A program made the translations under genes and the position numbers. Positions 21,460 to 31,551 of a stretch of DNA of 64,000 nt are shown piece after piece. The notes under the pieces were generated by a model, which saw nothing but the letters and a program-made list of their open reading frames with translations, was not told the DNA's origin and did not search any database. Origin of the DNA: Actinoplanes sp. NBC_00393. Lineage in GTDB: Bacteria > Actinomycetota > Actinomycetes > Mycobacteriales > Micromonosporaceae. Position 1 is the stretch's first letter, and each line of letters begins with the position of its first letter. The stretch is taken from the NCBI RefSeq assembly GCF_036053395.1, contig NZ_CP107942.1, forward strand, positions 7,644,501 to 7,708,500. The letters are read 5' to 3'.

Positions 21460-21882
21460 ATGAGCGAGCTGCTCGTGCTGCGCGGTGTCATCGAAGCAAC
21501 CCCGGACGAGGTCGCCGGGGTGCTGCTGGACGTGCTGCCGGGCGGCCGGTCCCCGCTCGCCGCCGAGGGCACGATCGAGCGGTCCGGCCACGGCGAGTTC
21601 GTGGTGATCCGTGACGGCAGCCGGCTCACGGTGACCGTGGACCAGGCTGCCCGCTCGGTCGCCGAGCAGGGCGAGTGGTGGTACCGCGGGGTCACCGCCG
21701 TGGAGCCGGACCCGCGCGGCTCCCGGGTGGTGCGCCGGATCTTCAACATCGCCCCCGGGCACCAATGGGCGGTCCGGATGGTGTCGCGCGGCCCGCTGCA
21801 CGCCGCGCCCACCGCCTTCGCCACCCAGCTCGAACAGCTCAGCCGCGAACTGGGCGCGGCCGCCTGGGTCGAGCTGGACTGA
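21460..21882 (+). CDS. Hypothetical protein, possibly SRPBCC-like
   Basis: A 140-aa soluble protein with no sure domain. Its pattern of a first strand LVLRGVIEATPDEVAGVLLD, a central GEWWYRGVTAVEPD and a long C-terminal helix (TAFATQLEQLSRELGAAAW) recalls the SRPBCC/polyketide-cyclase fold. It lies on the plus strand between rsmA and tatD, both on the minus strand, and its stop is 4 bp from the tatD stop. It takes the position where many actinobacteria carry rpfB. GC3 is as high as in its neighbours. Confidence 0.75.
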   Translation: MSELLVLRGVIEATPDEVAGVLLDVLPGGRSPLAAEGTIERSGHGEFVVIRDGSRLTVTVDQAARSVAEQGEWWYRGVTAVEPDPRGSRVVRRIFNIAPGHQWAVRMVSRGPLHAAPTAFATQLEQLSRELGAAAWVELD

Positions 21883-21886
21883 AGCC

Positions 21887-22780
21887 CTACCAGGGCCCGA
21901 AGACCCGCTCCCCGTTCGCCGAGATCGCCGCGCACAGCTCGTCGGCGTCGACACCCCGCGCCTCGGCCAGGACCCGCACGGTCAGCGGGATCAGATACGA
22001 CGCGTTCGGCCGCCCCCGGTACGGCGTAGGCGTCAGATAGGGCGCGTCGGTCTCCACCATCATCTGCTCGATCGGGGTGAGCGCGGCCGCCTCCCGCAGC
22101 GAACCCGCGCTGGCGAAGGTCACCGTCCCGGCGAAGCTCAGGTAATAGCCACGGCGCACGCACTCGGCGGCGAACTCCGCGTCGCCGGAGAAGCAGTGCA
22201 GGACCACAGTGTCCGGAGCGCCCTCCGCGTCGAGGACGCGCAACACGTCGTCGTGGGCGTCCCGGTCGTGGATGACCAGCGCCTTGCCGTGCCGCTTCGC
22301 GATCGCGATGTGCGCCCGGAAACTCTCCTCCTGGGCGGCCCGGCCCTCCTCCCCGGTACGGAACGTGTCCAGGCCGGTCTCCCCGATGCCCCGCACCCGC
22401 GGGCGGCCGGCGAGCGCTTCGATCTCCCGCAGCGCGCTGTCGAGATCGGAGAGCCGCGGCGCGTCGTTGGGGTGCAGCGCGACCGTGGCCAGCACCGAGC
22501 CGTGCCGCTCGGCCAGCTCGGCGCCCCAGCGCGACGAGTCGACGTCCACGCCGACCTGCACGAGCCGGTCCACCCCGCTCTTCGCCGCCGCGGTGATCAG
22601 CGCCTCGACCGGGTCGCCGGACGCGCCGCCGGGGACACCCGCCTCCTGAACCGTCAGGTCGAGGTGGGTGTGGCTGTCGAAGACCGGCACGGCGAGCGGC
22701 TCCGGAGCCGGCGGGAACTCCCCGGCCCGGCGGGCGTTCTTCGCACGACGCGATTCGGATGGTGAAGGCATGTGAGACAT
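21887..22780 (-). CDS. tatD: TatD-family metal-dependent deoxyribonuclease
   Basis: TIM-barrel metallohydrolase of 297 aa. Metal ligands appear in VFDSHTHLD (about residues 29-37), GIGETGLD, the VIHDRDAH segment and VETDAPYLTP. These enzymes act as 3'-exonuclease or D-aminoacyl-tRNA deacylase-like hydrolases. Start at MSHMPSPS is chosen; the second Met at 22771 is an alternative. It precedes rsmA at a distance with one opposite-strand gene in between. Confidence 0.92.
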   Translation of the reverse strand: MSHMPSPSESRRAKNARRAGEFPPAPEPLAVPVFDSHTHLDLTVQEAGVPGGASGDPVEALITAAAKSGVDRLVQVGVDVDSSRWGAELAERHGSVLATVALHPNDAPRLSDLDSALREIEALAGRPRVRGIGETGLDTFRTGEEGRAAQEESFRAHIAIAKRHGKALVIHDRDAHDDVLRVLDAEGAPDTVVLHCFSGDAEFAAECVRRGYYLSFAGTVTFASAGSLREAAALTPIEQMMVETDAPYLTPTPYRGRPNASYLIPLTVRVLAEARGVDADELCAAISANGERVFGPW

Positions 22781-22850
22781 TGTGCACGTCGCGTTTTCCG
22801 GTAACCGGCCGTTCATCCCGCATCCACCGGCGTCACTTAGGTTGCGCCGC

Positions 22851-23885
22851 GTGACCGTGACCGGTGAGGACAGTGAGATCGGCGCCGACCCGCTGGACGC
22901 GCCCCTGATGGCTCCGCTGCGCCGCGACCTGACATGGCAGCAGGTGCAGCTGATGAGCCAGTCGGTGGCGTACCGGGAGGATCCTGAACTCCACCGGATC
23001 CGGGCCACCGCGGCGATCCGCCGCGGCACCCGGATGACGAAGGTGCTCTCCGCGGCACAGGTCGCCGGCCATCTCGGCGGCTGGCTGCCGTACGGCTTCT
23101 GCTACCGGTCCTGCGACATCGCCCACCTGCGCGAGCCGGAACAGCTCACCCTGCTGCGCACCGACGGCGCCACCGACGACCGGGTGGCGTTCGCGCTGCG
23201 CTGGCGGGCCACCGACCCGATGGACTTCGAGGTGCCGGCGGAACCCGCGCAGCCCGGCCTGGCCGCGTTGCCGGCTCACTCCCGGATCGGCGCGATGGTC
23301 CTCGGCACCGGGTTCACGCCGAGCACCGACGACCTGATCCCGGAGTACGTCACCAGCGGTTTCGCCGATCTTCCGCTACCCGCCAACGCCCAGCTGCTGG
23401 CGTATGTGCCGGGCGGGGACGAGGTGGTGCTCTACACGTACCAGCCGGAGCAGCACGGGTGGCTGCGGTTGGCCGGGCCACGCTGGCGGGGCCTGCTCGG
23501 TGAGATTCCCGGCGTCAGCCCGGACCGGGAGTACGTGCCGTGCACCGCGACCGGCACCGCGAAGCTGGTCGGCCGGATCAACGGCAAGGAGTACGAGGCG
23601 GTGGCCGACCCGCCCGGCGAGTTCCGGGTGCGGGCGCTGACCCGGGCCGCCCGGTACCCGGTGCAGTCGCTGAGCCGCCGGGCCGAGCAGGCGCTGTGGC
23701 GCGGCATCCCCTGCTGGGTGCTCCAGCGCGACGAGACCTGGGCCCGGCTGCGGCTGGTCCGCCCGGACGCCGACGCGGTCAACCTGACCGGGGCCCGCTG
23801 CTACGAGCGCGGCGTGTACGAGTCGTGGGCGCCGATCGACGAGCTGACCGAACATCATCTGGCGGACCTCGCCTACCAGATCTGA
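22851..23885 (+). CDS. Large hypothetical protein
   Basis: A 344-aa soluble protein not assigned to a family. The middle contains TGFTPSTDDLIPEYVTSGFADLP and AQLLAYVPGGDEVVLYTY, and the C-terminus has WAPIDELTEHHLADLAYQI. No TM segment, signal or catalytic motif is recognised. The start GTG (MTVTGEDSE) is chosen over the longer open frame because the upstream part has no coding character. It stands divergent to tatD and ends at a bidirectional terminator. Confidence 0.75.
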   Translation: MTVTGEDSEIGADPLDAPLMAPLRRDLTWQQVQLMSQSVAYREDPELHRIRATAAIRRGTRMTKVLSAAQVAGHLGGWLPYGFCYRSCDIAHLREPEQLTLLRTDGATDDRVAFALRWRATDPMDFEVPAEPAQPGLAALPAHSRIGAMVLGTGFTPSTDDLIPEYVTSGFADLPLPANAQLLAYVPGGDEVVLYTYQPEQHGWLRLAGPRWRGLLGEIPGVSPDREYVPCTATGTAKLVGRINGKEYEAVADPPGEFRVRALTRAARYPVQSLSRRAEQALWRGIPCWVLQRDETWARLRLVRPDADAVNLTGARCYERGVYESWAPIDELTEHHLADLAYQI

Positions 23886-23894
23886 GCACACGAA

Positions 23895-23920
23895 AAAGGG
23901 CCGGCTTTCGCCGGCCCTTT
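23895..23920. terminator. Bidirectional terminator
   Basis: AAAGGGCCGGC and GCCGGCCCTTT pair perfectly around TTTC. A-rich and T-rich flanks on both sides suit termination of both convergent genes (22851-23885 and 23934-25211). Confidence 0.88.
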
Positions 23921-23933
23921 CAAGTGATCAGAT

Positions 23934-25211
23934 TCAGTTGCGGGTGAGCTCGCCCTCACGAATAACGATCTTTGCGTTGTCCAGCTTGTCCACGGCGGCT
24001 GCGAGCACGAGGACGTAGCCCTTCGTGAGACCAGGCGCAGGCTTGAAAGACCACTTACCCTTGGCCACCTTCACCGGGAACGTCTTACAGAAGGCGGGCG
24101 GGGCGTCAGTGGTGTAGCGCTTCCACGCACTCTTCGAGGTCATGCAATATGTCTTGCCCGAGGTGGTCGCCCGAAGCACCGTAACCCTCACCTGCAGCAA
24201 CCCGCTACCCTTGTCGCTGGCGGTGCCCCGAACGGTCTTCCAAGAGCTGACCCGGCTCGGGCTCGACGGCTTCGTGATCGTCAGTGTCGGCCTCGTCGTG
24301 TCGTTCAGGACCGTAATCTGACCGATCCGGAACGGGGCAGTCATGCCCGCCGCGTTCTGGAAGGTAGCGGTGATCGAACGCTTGCCGACGATCACAGGAA
24401 ACGCGGGGTTGTCGTTCTGGTTGCGGATCCAACCAGTGAACGTCGCCGACTTCTTGCCATTGGGGCTGTACTTCGTGTAGGTGTTGTCGCTCCAGTAGAT
24501 CCGGATCACGCTGGTGCCAGCCGGGATGTTGGTGACAGACACCTTGAACGGCAGACCCCGGTACACGGTCTTCGCGCTCAGCGAGTACTTACCCGGGATG
24601 GCGACGGTGACCGTGTACTTGGTGCTCGCGGTGCCGGTGTTGCCGGCCAGGTCGGTCAGCGTCTCGGTGACCGTGAACTTGCCGAGCTTGGTGTACTTCT
24701 TGGTGAAGGTGTTCTGGGTGCCGCGCAGCGTGACGCTGGTGCCGTCGCCGAAGCTGATCTTCCGGACGATCTGCTCCGGCTTGCTGCCGTCGCCGTCCGA
24801 CAGCGTGGTCTGGCTGAAGGTGACCGTCTGGCCGTACCAGATCGAGGTCCGGTTCAGCTTGAACGTGCCGGTCGGCGCCTTGGTGTCCGGCGTCGCCGGG
24901 TTGCTCGAGGTGCTCGGCGACGGGCTCACCGGGGCGCTCGGCGACGGGCTGACGGGGGTGTCACTCGTCGAAACGCTCGGCGACGGGCTGACGGGGGTGT
25001 CACTCGCCGAGACGCTCGGCGACGGGCTGGCGGGCGTCGTCTCGCTTTCCGTGACGCTCGGCGACGGGTCGGCCGACGCGCTGGCCGACGGGTCAGCCTT
25101 GAGGGCCTGCACGGGGGCAGCGGAGGCCGGGGACGTGTAGACCGCGCCACCTGCGACGAGCGCGCCGCTGACGAGCGCCGCCAGGAGCGGACGCGAAAGA
25201 CGTGGTTTCAA
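23934..25211 (-). CDS. Secreted Ser/Pro-rich protein with PKD/Ig-like domains
   Basis: A 425-aa exported protein. The start is TTG (MKPRLSRP), set by AAGGAG at 25219-25224, 7 nt upstream. A signal peptide follows (LLAALVSGALVAGG, cleavage after SPASA). Residues about 40-105 are a low-complexity linker with repeats of DTPVSPSPSVS, probably O-glycosylated, which fits the protein mannosyltransferase gene in this window. Then come a PKD-like domain (KISFGDGTSVT, KYTKLGKFTVTETLTD), a second beta-domain and a C-terminal segment with two Cys. No enzyme motif is visible; adhesin or wall-associated role is an inference. Confidence 0.85.
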   Translation of the reverse strand: MKPRLSRPLLAALVSGALVAGGAVYTSPASAAPVQALKADPSASASADPSPSVTESETTPASPSPSVSASDTPVSPSPSVSTSDTPVSPSPSAPVSPSPSTSSNPATPDTKAPTGTFKLNRTSIWYGQTVTFSQTTLSDGDGSKPEQIVRKISFGDGTSVTLRGTQNTFTKKYTKLGKFTVTETLTDLAGNTGTASTKYTVTVAIPGKYSLSAKTVYRGLPFKVSVTNIPAGTSVIRIYWSDNTYTKYSPNGKKSATFTGWIRNQNDNPAFPVIVGKRSITATFQNAAGMTAPFRIGQITVLNDTTRPTLTITKPSSPSRVSSWKTVRGTASDKGSGLLQVRVTVLRATTSGKTYCMTSKSAWKRYTTDAPPAFCKTFPVKVAKGKWSFKPAPGLTKGYVLVLAAAVDKLDNAKIVIREGELTRN

Positions 25212-25399
25212 AACGAAACTCCTTCGAGGGGGTGGATCCACACGAAGAAGGAAGGCGTCACGCTCGGTGCCTGCGCCGTGACGCAGTCGTACCGATGAAA
25301 CGCCCACGTTCCCCCGTGGCGACGTGACGGTACCGGATCTACGTAGACCTGATCAATCCCATAAACGGACAGCCGACGTGGAATCCGCCACATCGACGA

Positions 25400-25439
25400 C
25401 GATGCCCGCCGGTGCCGAACCGGCACCGACGGGCATCGA
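25400..25439 (-). terminator. Terminator downstream of metG
   Basis: CGATGCCCG and CGGTGCCG pair with CGGCACCG and CGGGCATCG around an AAC loop, a 17-bp stem with one mismatch. It lies about 20 bp past the metG stop and very likely ends metG transcription; it may also insulate the secreted-protein promoter. Confidence 0.8.
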
Positions 25440-25457
25440 TCAGGAAGATCCCGCAGG

Positions 25458-27260
25458 TCAGGAGCTTTCGCCCAACCGGGCCAGCTCCTCCTCGATGACG
25501 GACGGGTCGAGTTTGCGAAAAACTGGTTTCGGGGCGCTCAACGGCGTGCCGGCCACCAGCGGCACCGACTGCCAGCGCGCTCCGCCGGTGTAGTCACCGG
25601 TCAGGATCGGGTAGCCGGGACCGCCGTCGAGGTCCTCGACCTCCTCGATGCGCGGCATCGGCGCGTGCACGCCCTCGCCGCCGAGCAGCTCGAACACCTT
25701 CTGCGCGGAATGCGGCAGGAACGGGGTGAGCAGCGTGTTGGCGTCACTGACCACCTGCAGCGCGACGTGCAGGATCGTCGCCTGGCGCGGCTTGTCCTCG
25801 TCCGACTTGAGTTTCCACGGCGCCTGCTCCGACAGGTACTTGTTCGCCTCGGCGACCACCTTCATCGCCTCGCCGATCGCGGCCTTCTGCCGGTGCTTGC
25901 CGATCAGCTCGCCGACCGTACCGAAACCGGCCTTGGCGACCGCGAGCACCGCCTCGTCCTCGGCGGTCAGCGGACCCGGAGAGGGGATGGCCCCGAAGTT
26001 CTTCGCCGCCATCGAGATCGACCGGTTCACCAGGTTGCCCCAGCCGGCGACCAGCTCGTCGTTGTTGCGCCGGACGAACTCGGCCCAGGTGAAGTCGGTG
26101 TCGTTCGACTCCGGGCCGGCGGCGGCGATGAAGTAGCGCAGCGCGTCCGCGTCGTAGCGCTCCAGGAAGTCGCGCACGTAGATGACCACGCGCCGGGACG
26201 ACGAGAACTTCTTGCCCTCCATCGTCAGGTACTCACTGGAGACGACCTCGGTCGGCAGGTTGAGCTTGCCGAACTCGCCGGCGTCGCCGCCCTTGTCGCC
26301 CTCGCCGGAGTAGCCGAGCAGCAGGGCCGGCCAGATCACCGAGTGGAAGACGATGTTGTCTTTGCCCATGAAGTAGTAACCGGACGCGTCCTTGCCCTGC
26401 GCGTCGGCCGACCACCACTGGCGCCAGGCCTGCGGATCCCCGGTACGCCGAGCCCACTCGATGGACGCCGACAGATAACCGATCACCGCGTCGAACCAGA
26501 CGTAGATCCGCTTGTCGGACCGGTCCCGCCAGCCGTCCAGCGGAATCGGCACACCCCACTCGAGGTCCCGGGTGATGGCCCGCGGCTGCAGGTCGTCCAG
26601 GAGGTTGCGGGAGAACTTGAGAACGTTGGGCCGCCAGTTCTCCCGGTGGTCGAGCCAGCTGCCGATCGCCTCGGCGAACGCCGGCAGGTCCAGGAAGAAG
26701 TGCTCGGTCTCGACGAACTGCGGCGTCTCCCCGTTGATCCGCGAGCGCGGGTTGAGCAGCTGCTCCGGGTCGAGCTGGTTGCCGCAGTTGTCACACTGGT
26801 CGCCGCGGGCGCTGTCGTAGCCGCAGATCGGGCAGGTGCCCTCGATGTAGCGGTCCGGCAGGGTGCGGCCGGTGGACGGCGAGATGGCGCCGAGAGTGGT
26901 GCGCGCAACGATGTACCCGTTGCGGTGCAGCCCCTCGAACAGCTCCTGCACCACGGCGTAGTGGTTGCGCGTGGTGGTCCGGGTGAACAGGTCGTAGGAG
27001 AGCCCCAGCCCGTGCAGGTCCTCGACGATGACCCGGTTGTAGCGGTCGGCGAGCTCACGCGGGGTGACCCCGTCGGCGTCGGCCTGGACCTGGATCGGGG
27101 TGCCGTGCTCGTCCGTGCCGGAGACCATGAGCACGTCGTGACCGGCCATCCGCATGTACCGGCTGAAGACGTCGGAAGGCACTCCGAAACCGGAAACATG
27201 ACCGATGTGGCGCGGGCCGTTGGCGTAGGGCCAGGCGACCGCGGCGAGAACGTGACTCAT
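25458..27260 (-). CDS. metG: Methionyl-tRNA synthetase
   Basis: Charges tRNA-Met, 600 aa. HIGH motif is RHIGH in [11 protein letters not shown] (residues 14-24). The zinc knuckle is [18 protein letters not shown], and the KMSKS loop is present in the family variant KFSSSRR. There is no C-terminal tRNA-binding (Arc1p-like) domain. The frame stays open far upstream, but [15 protein letters not shown] is the conserved start. It ends at a strong hairpin. Confidence 0.96.
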   Translation of the reverse strand: MSHVLAAVAWPYANGPRHIGHVSGFGVPSDVFSRYMRMAGHDVLMVSGTDEHGTPIQVQADADGVTPRELADRYNRVIVEDLHGLGLSYDLFTRTTTRNHYAVVQELFEGLHRNGYIVARTTLGAISPSTGRTLPDRYIEGTCPICGYDSARGDQCDNCGNQLDPEQLLNPRSRINGETPQFVETEHFFLDLPAFAEAIGSWLDHRENWRPNVLKFSRNLLDDLQPRAITRDLEWGVPIPLDGWRDRSDKRIYVWFDAVIGYLSASIEWARRTGDPQAWRQWWSADAQGKDASGYYFMGKDNIVFHSVIWPALLLGYSGEGDKGGDAGEFGKLNLPTEVVSSEYLTMEGKKFSSSRRVVIYVRDFLERYDADALRYFIAAAGPESNDTDFTWAEFVRRNNDELVAGWGNLVNRSISMAAKNFGAIPSPGPLTAEDEAVLAVAKAGFGTVGELIGKHRQKAAIGEAMKVVAEANKYLSEQAPWKLKSDEDKPRQATILHVALQVVSDANTLLTPFLPHSAQKVFELLGGEGVHAPMPRIEEVEDLDGGPGYPILTGDYTGGARWQSVPLVAGTPLSAPKPVFRKLDPSVIEEELARLGESS

Positions 27261-27392
27261 GGCTCCCCAGCGTAGTGACCGCTGACGGTGCGCTGCGAAC
27301 GGATTGCCACCCGGCACGCCGGAATGCCTTTTTGTCCCGACACGCCCCATAGATGACGTACCCGATGGTGGCCCGCGGCGTTCAATGATCAG

Positions 27393-28268
27393 GTGACCGG
27401 AGACGCGCCGCAGCCCGGAGAAACACCTGGCCAGGCCAACCCGTGGACCCCCGCCGACCCCGACGGCGCCTGGTGGCGCGGGCAGGCGGACCAGGAACCG
27501 GCCGAGGGCTCCCGGCTCGCCACCGCCGGCGAGCTGATGATCATCGAGCCCGGCGGGAACGGGGACGCTTCGCGCGTACCGGAAGAAGAACCTGAGGACC
27601 GCAACCGGCCCACCGTGGCCCTCACCACGCATCGGCCGCCGGCCGCCTCTCCCGCGGTCGCGGCGCGGCTGGAGCGGATGGAGAGCTCGACGTTCTGGCT
27701 GACCGAGGAGGAACGTGCCCGGCGGGCGGCCGAGCAGGCCGCACGGCGGCCGGACCGGCGCCGCAAACCGCCGGTACGCAACCCGGCGAGCGCCCTGGTC
27801 GCGCTGCTCACGCTCGGTCTGATGGCCGCGTTCTTCGGATGGGTCAGCGCCGAACCGTTCTGGCTGGCGGTCGGGCACGGCGACGAGGGCTTCGCGACCA
27901 CCACGCAATGCCAGGGCAGCGGCCTGACCCAGCGCTGCACCGGACGGTTCACCGCCGGCGAGGGGCAGTTCAGCGTGTCCCAGGTGACACTGCTCGGCAT
28001 CGCCGGCGACAACCGCGACGCCGGCGCGGTCTCCCCGGCCCGGATGGTCAGCCCGGACAGCACCCAGGCGTACACCACGCCCACCGGCTATCTGATGCAC
28101 CTGCGCTGGACGCTCGGGTTCCTGCTGGTGCTGGTCTGCGGCTACGGCATCGCGGAGGCGACCGGGGCGCGCCGGCTGGAGTCCCGGCGGGCCCGGCGGC
28201 GGGCCGTCCTCGCCTGCCTCGCCGGTCCCGTTCTGCTGCTGCTCGGATTCCTGATCGCCGCCTACTGA
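27393..28268 (+). CDS. Hypothetical membrane protein
   Basis: A 291-aa protein: a Pro/Glu-rich disordered cytoplasmic N-terminus (1-125), one TM near 133-152, an extracytoplasmic domain with two Cys ([17 protein letters not shown]) of about 75 residues, then two TM segments (about 228-248 and 266-288). No family is recognised. It is divergent to metG and its 3' end overlaps that of rsmI by 7 bp. Start is GTG. Confidence 0.75.
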   Translation: MTGDAPQPGETPGQANPWTPADPDGAWWRGQADQEPAEGSRLATAGELMIIEPGGNGDASRVPEEEPEDRNRPTVALTTHRPPAASPAVAARLERMESSTFWLTEEERARRAAEQAARRPDRRRKPPVRNPASALVALLTLGLMAAFFGWVSAEPFWLAVGHGDEGFATTTQCQGSGLTQRCTGRFTAGEGQFSVSQVTLLGIAGDNRDAGAVSPARMVSPDSTQAYTTPTGYLMHLRWTLGFLLVLVCGYGIAEATGARRLESRRARRRAVLACLAGPVLLLLGFLIAAY

Positions 28269-29119
28269 GCGCTGTGCACCAGGCTGTAGACGTCGCGCTT
28301 CTTCAAGCCGTACTCGTCCGCGACGGCCTGGATCGCGTCCCGGCGTGTCGTGCCCGCGGCCTCGCACCGGGCGACCGCCGCGCGCAGCTCCTCGTCCGCC
28401 GGCCGCTCCGCCGGCCCGGCCGGCGCGCCACCCACCACCAGCGTGATCTCGCCGCGCGGTTCGCCGGCCGCGGCCCAGGCGGCCAGCTCGGCCAGCCCGC
28501 CGCGGCGCACCTCCTCGTACGTCTTGGTCAGCTCCCGGCAGACCGCGGCCGGCCGCTCCCCGCCGAAGATCGCCGTCAGGTCCTCCAGCGCCGCCACGAT
28601 CCGGTGCGGCGCCTCGAAGAAGACCAGCGTGCGCGGTTCACCGGTCAGCTCCCGCAGCCGGCTCCGGCGCCCCGAACCGGACCGCGGCAGGAAACCCTCG
28701 AAGACGAACCGGTCGCTGGGCAGGCCGGACAGGGCGAGCGCGGTGGTCACCGCGCTCGGGCCGGGCGCCGCGGTCACCGGGTAGCCGGCGTCCAGCGCGG
28801 CCCGGACCAGCCGGTAACCGGGATCGGAGACGCTGGGCATGCCACCGTCGGTCACCACGGCGACCACCGCGCCGCCCTCGAGGGCTTCGACGAGCTCGGG
28901 CGTACGCCGCTCGTCGTTGCCCTCGAAGTAGGAGACGATCCGGCCGCGCACCGTGACACCCAGGTCGCGGGCCAGCCGGGTCAGACGCCGGGTGTCCTCC
29001 GCCGCGATCACGTCCGCCGAGGCCAGGACCTCACGCAACCGGGCCGAGGCATCGCCGATGTTGCCCAGTGGCGCACCCGCCAGCACGACCCGCCCGGCGG
29101 TCTTTTCGTCGCTCACCAT
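28262..29119 (-). CDS. rsmI: 16S rRNA (cytidine1402-2'-O)-methyltransferase
   Basis: SAM-dependent 2'-O-methylase of 16S rRNA C1402, a tetrapyrrole-methylase-fold enzyme, 285 aa. Signatures: [14 protein letters not shown] (residues 11-24), [37 protein letters not shown] and GFLPR. The C-terminal HTH-like region ends at [13 protein letters not shown]. It is divergent from the mannosyltransferase gene, a pairing kept in mycobacteria. Confidence 0.95.
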   Translation of the reverse strand: MVSDEKTAGRVVLAGAPLGNIGDASARLREVLASADVIAAEDTRRLTRLARDLGVTVRGRIVSYFEGNDERRTPELVEALEGGAVVAVVTDGGMPSVSDPGYRLVRAALDAGYPVTAAPGPSAVTTALALSGLPSDRFVFEGFLPRSGSGRRSRLRELTGEPRTLVFFEAPHRIVAALEDLTAIFGGERPAAVCRELTKTYEEVRRGGLAELAAWAAAGEPRGEITLVVGGAPAGPAERPADEELRAAVARCEAAGTTRRDAIQAVADEYGLKKRDVYSLVHSAQ

Positions 29120-29169
29120 CAGAAGAGTCCATCACATGCCGGAACGCGTCGGTGGCCTACGATCGCGGG

Positions 29170-30750
29170 GTGACAACGGCGACAGCTGAGACCGACCTCA
29201 CCCCCGCGGATTCACCCGCCGAGGCCGAGAAGTCCCCGGGCGTACGTGGTGTACCCACGATCGTCCGGCGTCGGCTGTCGACGCTGGACCGGCGCTTCGA
29301 CCCGTACTCCTGGCTGGTCACCGCGATCATCGTGACCGTCGCGGGCATCCTGCGGTTCGCCGGCATCAGCAAACCCAAGGGCTACATCTTCGACGAGGTG
29401 TACTACCCGACCGACGCCTGGGACATGCTCCAGCACGGTGTGGAGTGGGACGAGAAGACCAACGGCCCGGCGTACGTGGTGCACCCACCGCTCGGCAAGT
29501 GGCTGATCGCGTTCGGCGAGCACCTGTTCGGCAACAACGAGCTGGGCTGGCGGTTCTCCAGCGCGGTCGCCGGCACGCTGATGATCCTGGTCCTGATCCG
29601 CCTGACCTACCGGCTGTTCCACTCGATCGTGCTGGCCGGCATCGCGGGCCTGCTGATGACGCTGGACGGCTTCCAGTTCGTGCTGTCGCGGACGTCGCTG
29701 CTCGACATCTTCCTCGGCCTGTTCATCCTGATGACCTTCGCCGCGATGGTCATCGACCGAGATCATTACCGGCGCCGGTGGAAGCGCGCGCTGGAGTCCG
29801 GCTTCGACCCGGCCACCACCCCGCGCGTACCCCGGATCGTGCCATGGTGGCTGCTGGTCGCCGGCATCACCTTCGGTATGGCCTGCGGCGTCAAATGGAG
29901 CGCGCTGTTCTTCGCCCCGTTCTTCGCGGTGCTCGTCATCGCCTGGCGGGTGCAGGCCCGGCGCTCGGCCGGCGTACGCGGCCCGTTCCTCGCCGGCATC
30001 CTCGGCGACCTGGGCTGGCTGGTCCTCGCCTTCGGCCTGACCCTGCTCGTCTACATCGGCTCCTGGTCCGGCTGGCTGCTCACCGACACCGGCTACTACC
30101 GGCACTACCGCGCCGACAACGGGATGGCCGAGCCGCCGATCATCGGTGCGCTGCTCAACCTGATCCACTACCACACCCAGGCCTACGACTTCCACAGCGG
30201 ACTGACCGAACGCCACGTCTACCAGTCCTGGCCGTGGCAGTGGCTGCTGCTCGGCCGCCCGGTCGCTTTCTACTGGAACGGCAACGGCAACTGCGGCGCC
30301 CCCAGCTGCGCGGCCGAGATCCTGCTGCTCGGCACCCCGATCCTGTGGTGGTCGTTCCTGCCGGCCCTGTGCACCCTGGTGTGGTTCGGCATCGCCCGCC
30401 GCGACTGGCGCGCCTACGCCATCTTCACCGGCGCGGTCGCCGGCCTGCTGCCCTGGTTCTACTTCGCAGTCGCCGACGGCCGCACGATGTTCTCGTTCTA
30501 CGCACTCCCGGCCTTGCCATTCCTCATCCTCGCCGTCGTCTACGTCCTCGGCGCGATCATGACCCCACCGGGCGGCCTGGTCTCCGGCCCGAACAAATCC
30601 GACCGCCAACTGGTCGGCACGGTCGTGGCGACGACATTCGTGGTCCTGGTGGCACTCTGCTTCGCCTACTTCTACCCGATCTTCGTGGGCACCCTCATGC
30701 CTTACGACGATTGGTCGGTGCGGATGTGGCTGGGCAGCAGATGGATCTGA
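29170..30750 (+). CDS. pmt: Dolichyl/polyprenyl-phosphate-mannose-protein mannosyltransferase
   Basis: GT39 integral membrane enzyme that moves mannose from polyprenyl-phosphate-mannose to Ser/Thr of exported proteins, 526 aa. The catalytic Asp-Glu pair is D75/E76 in GYIFDEVYYP, in the first extracytoplasmic loop. Around ten or more TM segments follow, and the PMT motif region HPPLGKWLIAFGE is present. The C-terminal 4TM part ends PYDDWSVRMWLGSRWI, a conserved family end. Start GTG is placed 34 codons inside the open frame, at MTTATAE. Likely substrates include the Ser/Pro-rich secreted proteins of this window (inference). Confidence 0.93.
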   Translation: MTTATAETDLTPADSPAEAEKSPGVRGVPTIVRRRLSTLDRRFDPYSWLVTAIIVTVAGILRFAGISKPKGYIFDEVYYPTDAWDMLQHGVEWDEKTNGPAYVVHPPLGKWLIAFGEHLFGNNELGWRFSSAVAGTLMILVLIRLTYRLFHSIVLAGIAGLLMTLDGFQFVLSRTSLLDIFLGLFILMTFAAMVIDRDHYRRRWKRALESGFDPATTPRVPRIVPWWLLVAGITFGMACGVKWSALFFAPFFAVLVIAWRVQARRSAGVRGPFLAGILGDLGWLVLAFGLTLLVYIGSWSGWLLTDTGYYRHYRADNGMAEPPIIGALLNLIHYHTQAYDFHSGLTERHVYQSWPWQWLLLGRPVAFYWNGNGNCGAPSCAAEILLLGTPILWWSFLPALCTLVWFGIARRDWRAYAIFTGAVAGLLPWFYFAVADGRTMFSFYALPALPFLILAVVYVLGAIMTPPGGLVSGPNKSDRQLVGTVVATTFVVLVALCFAYFYPIFVGTLMPYDDWSVRMWLGSRWI

Positions 30751-31079
30751 TTTCGTACGGGTGAGCCTCGCCCCCGAACCCAGCTAGCCCGTCCCGCCGA
30801 GCCGCGCGATGCGGGTGCAACACCGGGCCCCAGCGCGGCCGCCGGGCCCATGCAGCATCCGCAGGCGGTCCCGCTCCGCAGCGCGCGCTCACCACCCGGC
30901 TTCCCATGCAAGATCAACCCCCTTGGCGGTGGGCCGGCGTGCGGTCATTGCGTGGGCTGACGCCGGCCCACCGCCGCGGGCCGGCACAGACATACCTCAT
31001 GCGGGCGCCGTTGCGTTCGCGGGCGCCAGCTCGCCGGCCTCGCGGCCACTGCTGGTGGTTCGGGCTGTGTGCTGCAGTG

Positions 31080-31370
31080 CCTACACGACGGCCGAGACCG
31101 CCCAGCCGTCGTCCGCACATGCAATGGCAGGCCCAAACCTGCTTACGCGACGGCCGAGGCCGCCCAGCCGTCGCTTACGCATTGAATCCCGGGCCCGAAA
31201 CCTGCCTACACGGCGGCCGGGACTGCCCAGCCGCCGCTCACGCACTGAATCCCGGGCCCGAAACCTGCCTACACGGCGGCCGGGACTGCTCAGCCGCCGC
31301 TCACGCACTGAATCCCGGGCCCGAAACCTGCCTACACGGCGGCCGGGACCGCCCAGCCGCCGCTCACGCA
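31080..31370. repeat. 63-bp tandem repeat, about 4.6 copies
   Basis: Near-identical units (TGAATCCCGGGCCCGAAACC ... CGCTCACGCA) recur at exactly 63-bp steps (anchor positions 31183, 31246 and 31309), with a degenerate 61-62-bp copy on the left and a partial copy on the right. The central copies differ by single bases. The unit length is a multiple of three, so the arrays read as open frames, but no codon bias supports translation. Confidence 0.9.
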
Positions 31371-31551
31371 CCCAACCCCAGCCCGAGCCAGGTGGGCTGG
31401 CGAAACGGTGCAAGCGAGGCATTTCGCCGTTCCGGTCGGAGCGCTTGAGGGCCAGAATCGACGACTTGGTGCGCTCGAGGACTGGAGCCGGCGCCGCGAG
31501 GCGGCTTGAGGCGCTGATACCGGCTGGGATGCGCTGTTGCACGGCACGTGG

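Noticed and set aside
25212..25457. Riboswitch before the secreted-protein gene (stem CGTCACG...CGTGACG near 25257)
   Set aside because: Only a 7-bp stem; none of the conserved cores of known riboswitches (for example ydaO type) could be recognised.
27261..28367. N-terminal extension of metG
   Set aside because: Antisense to the membrane-protein gene at 27393; [15 protein letters not shown] is the natural start.
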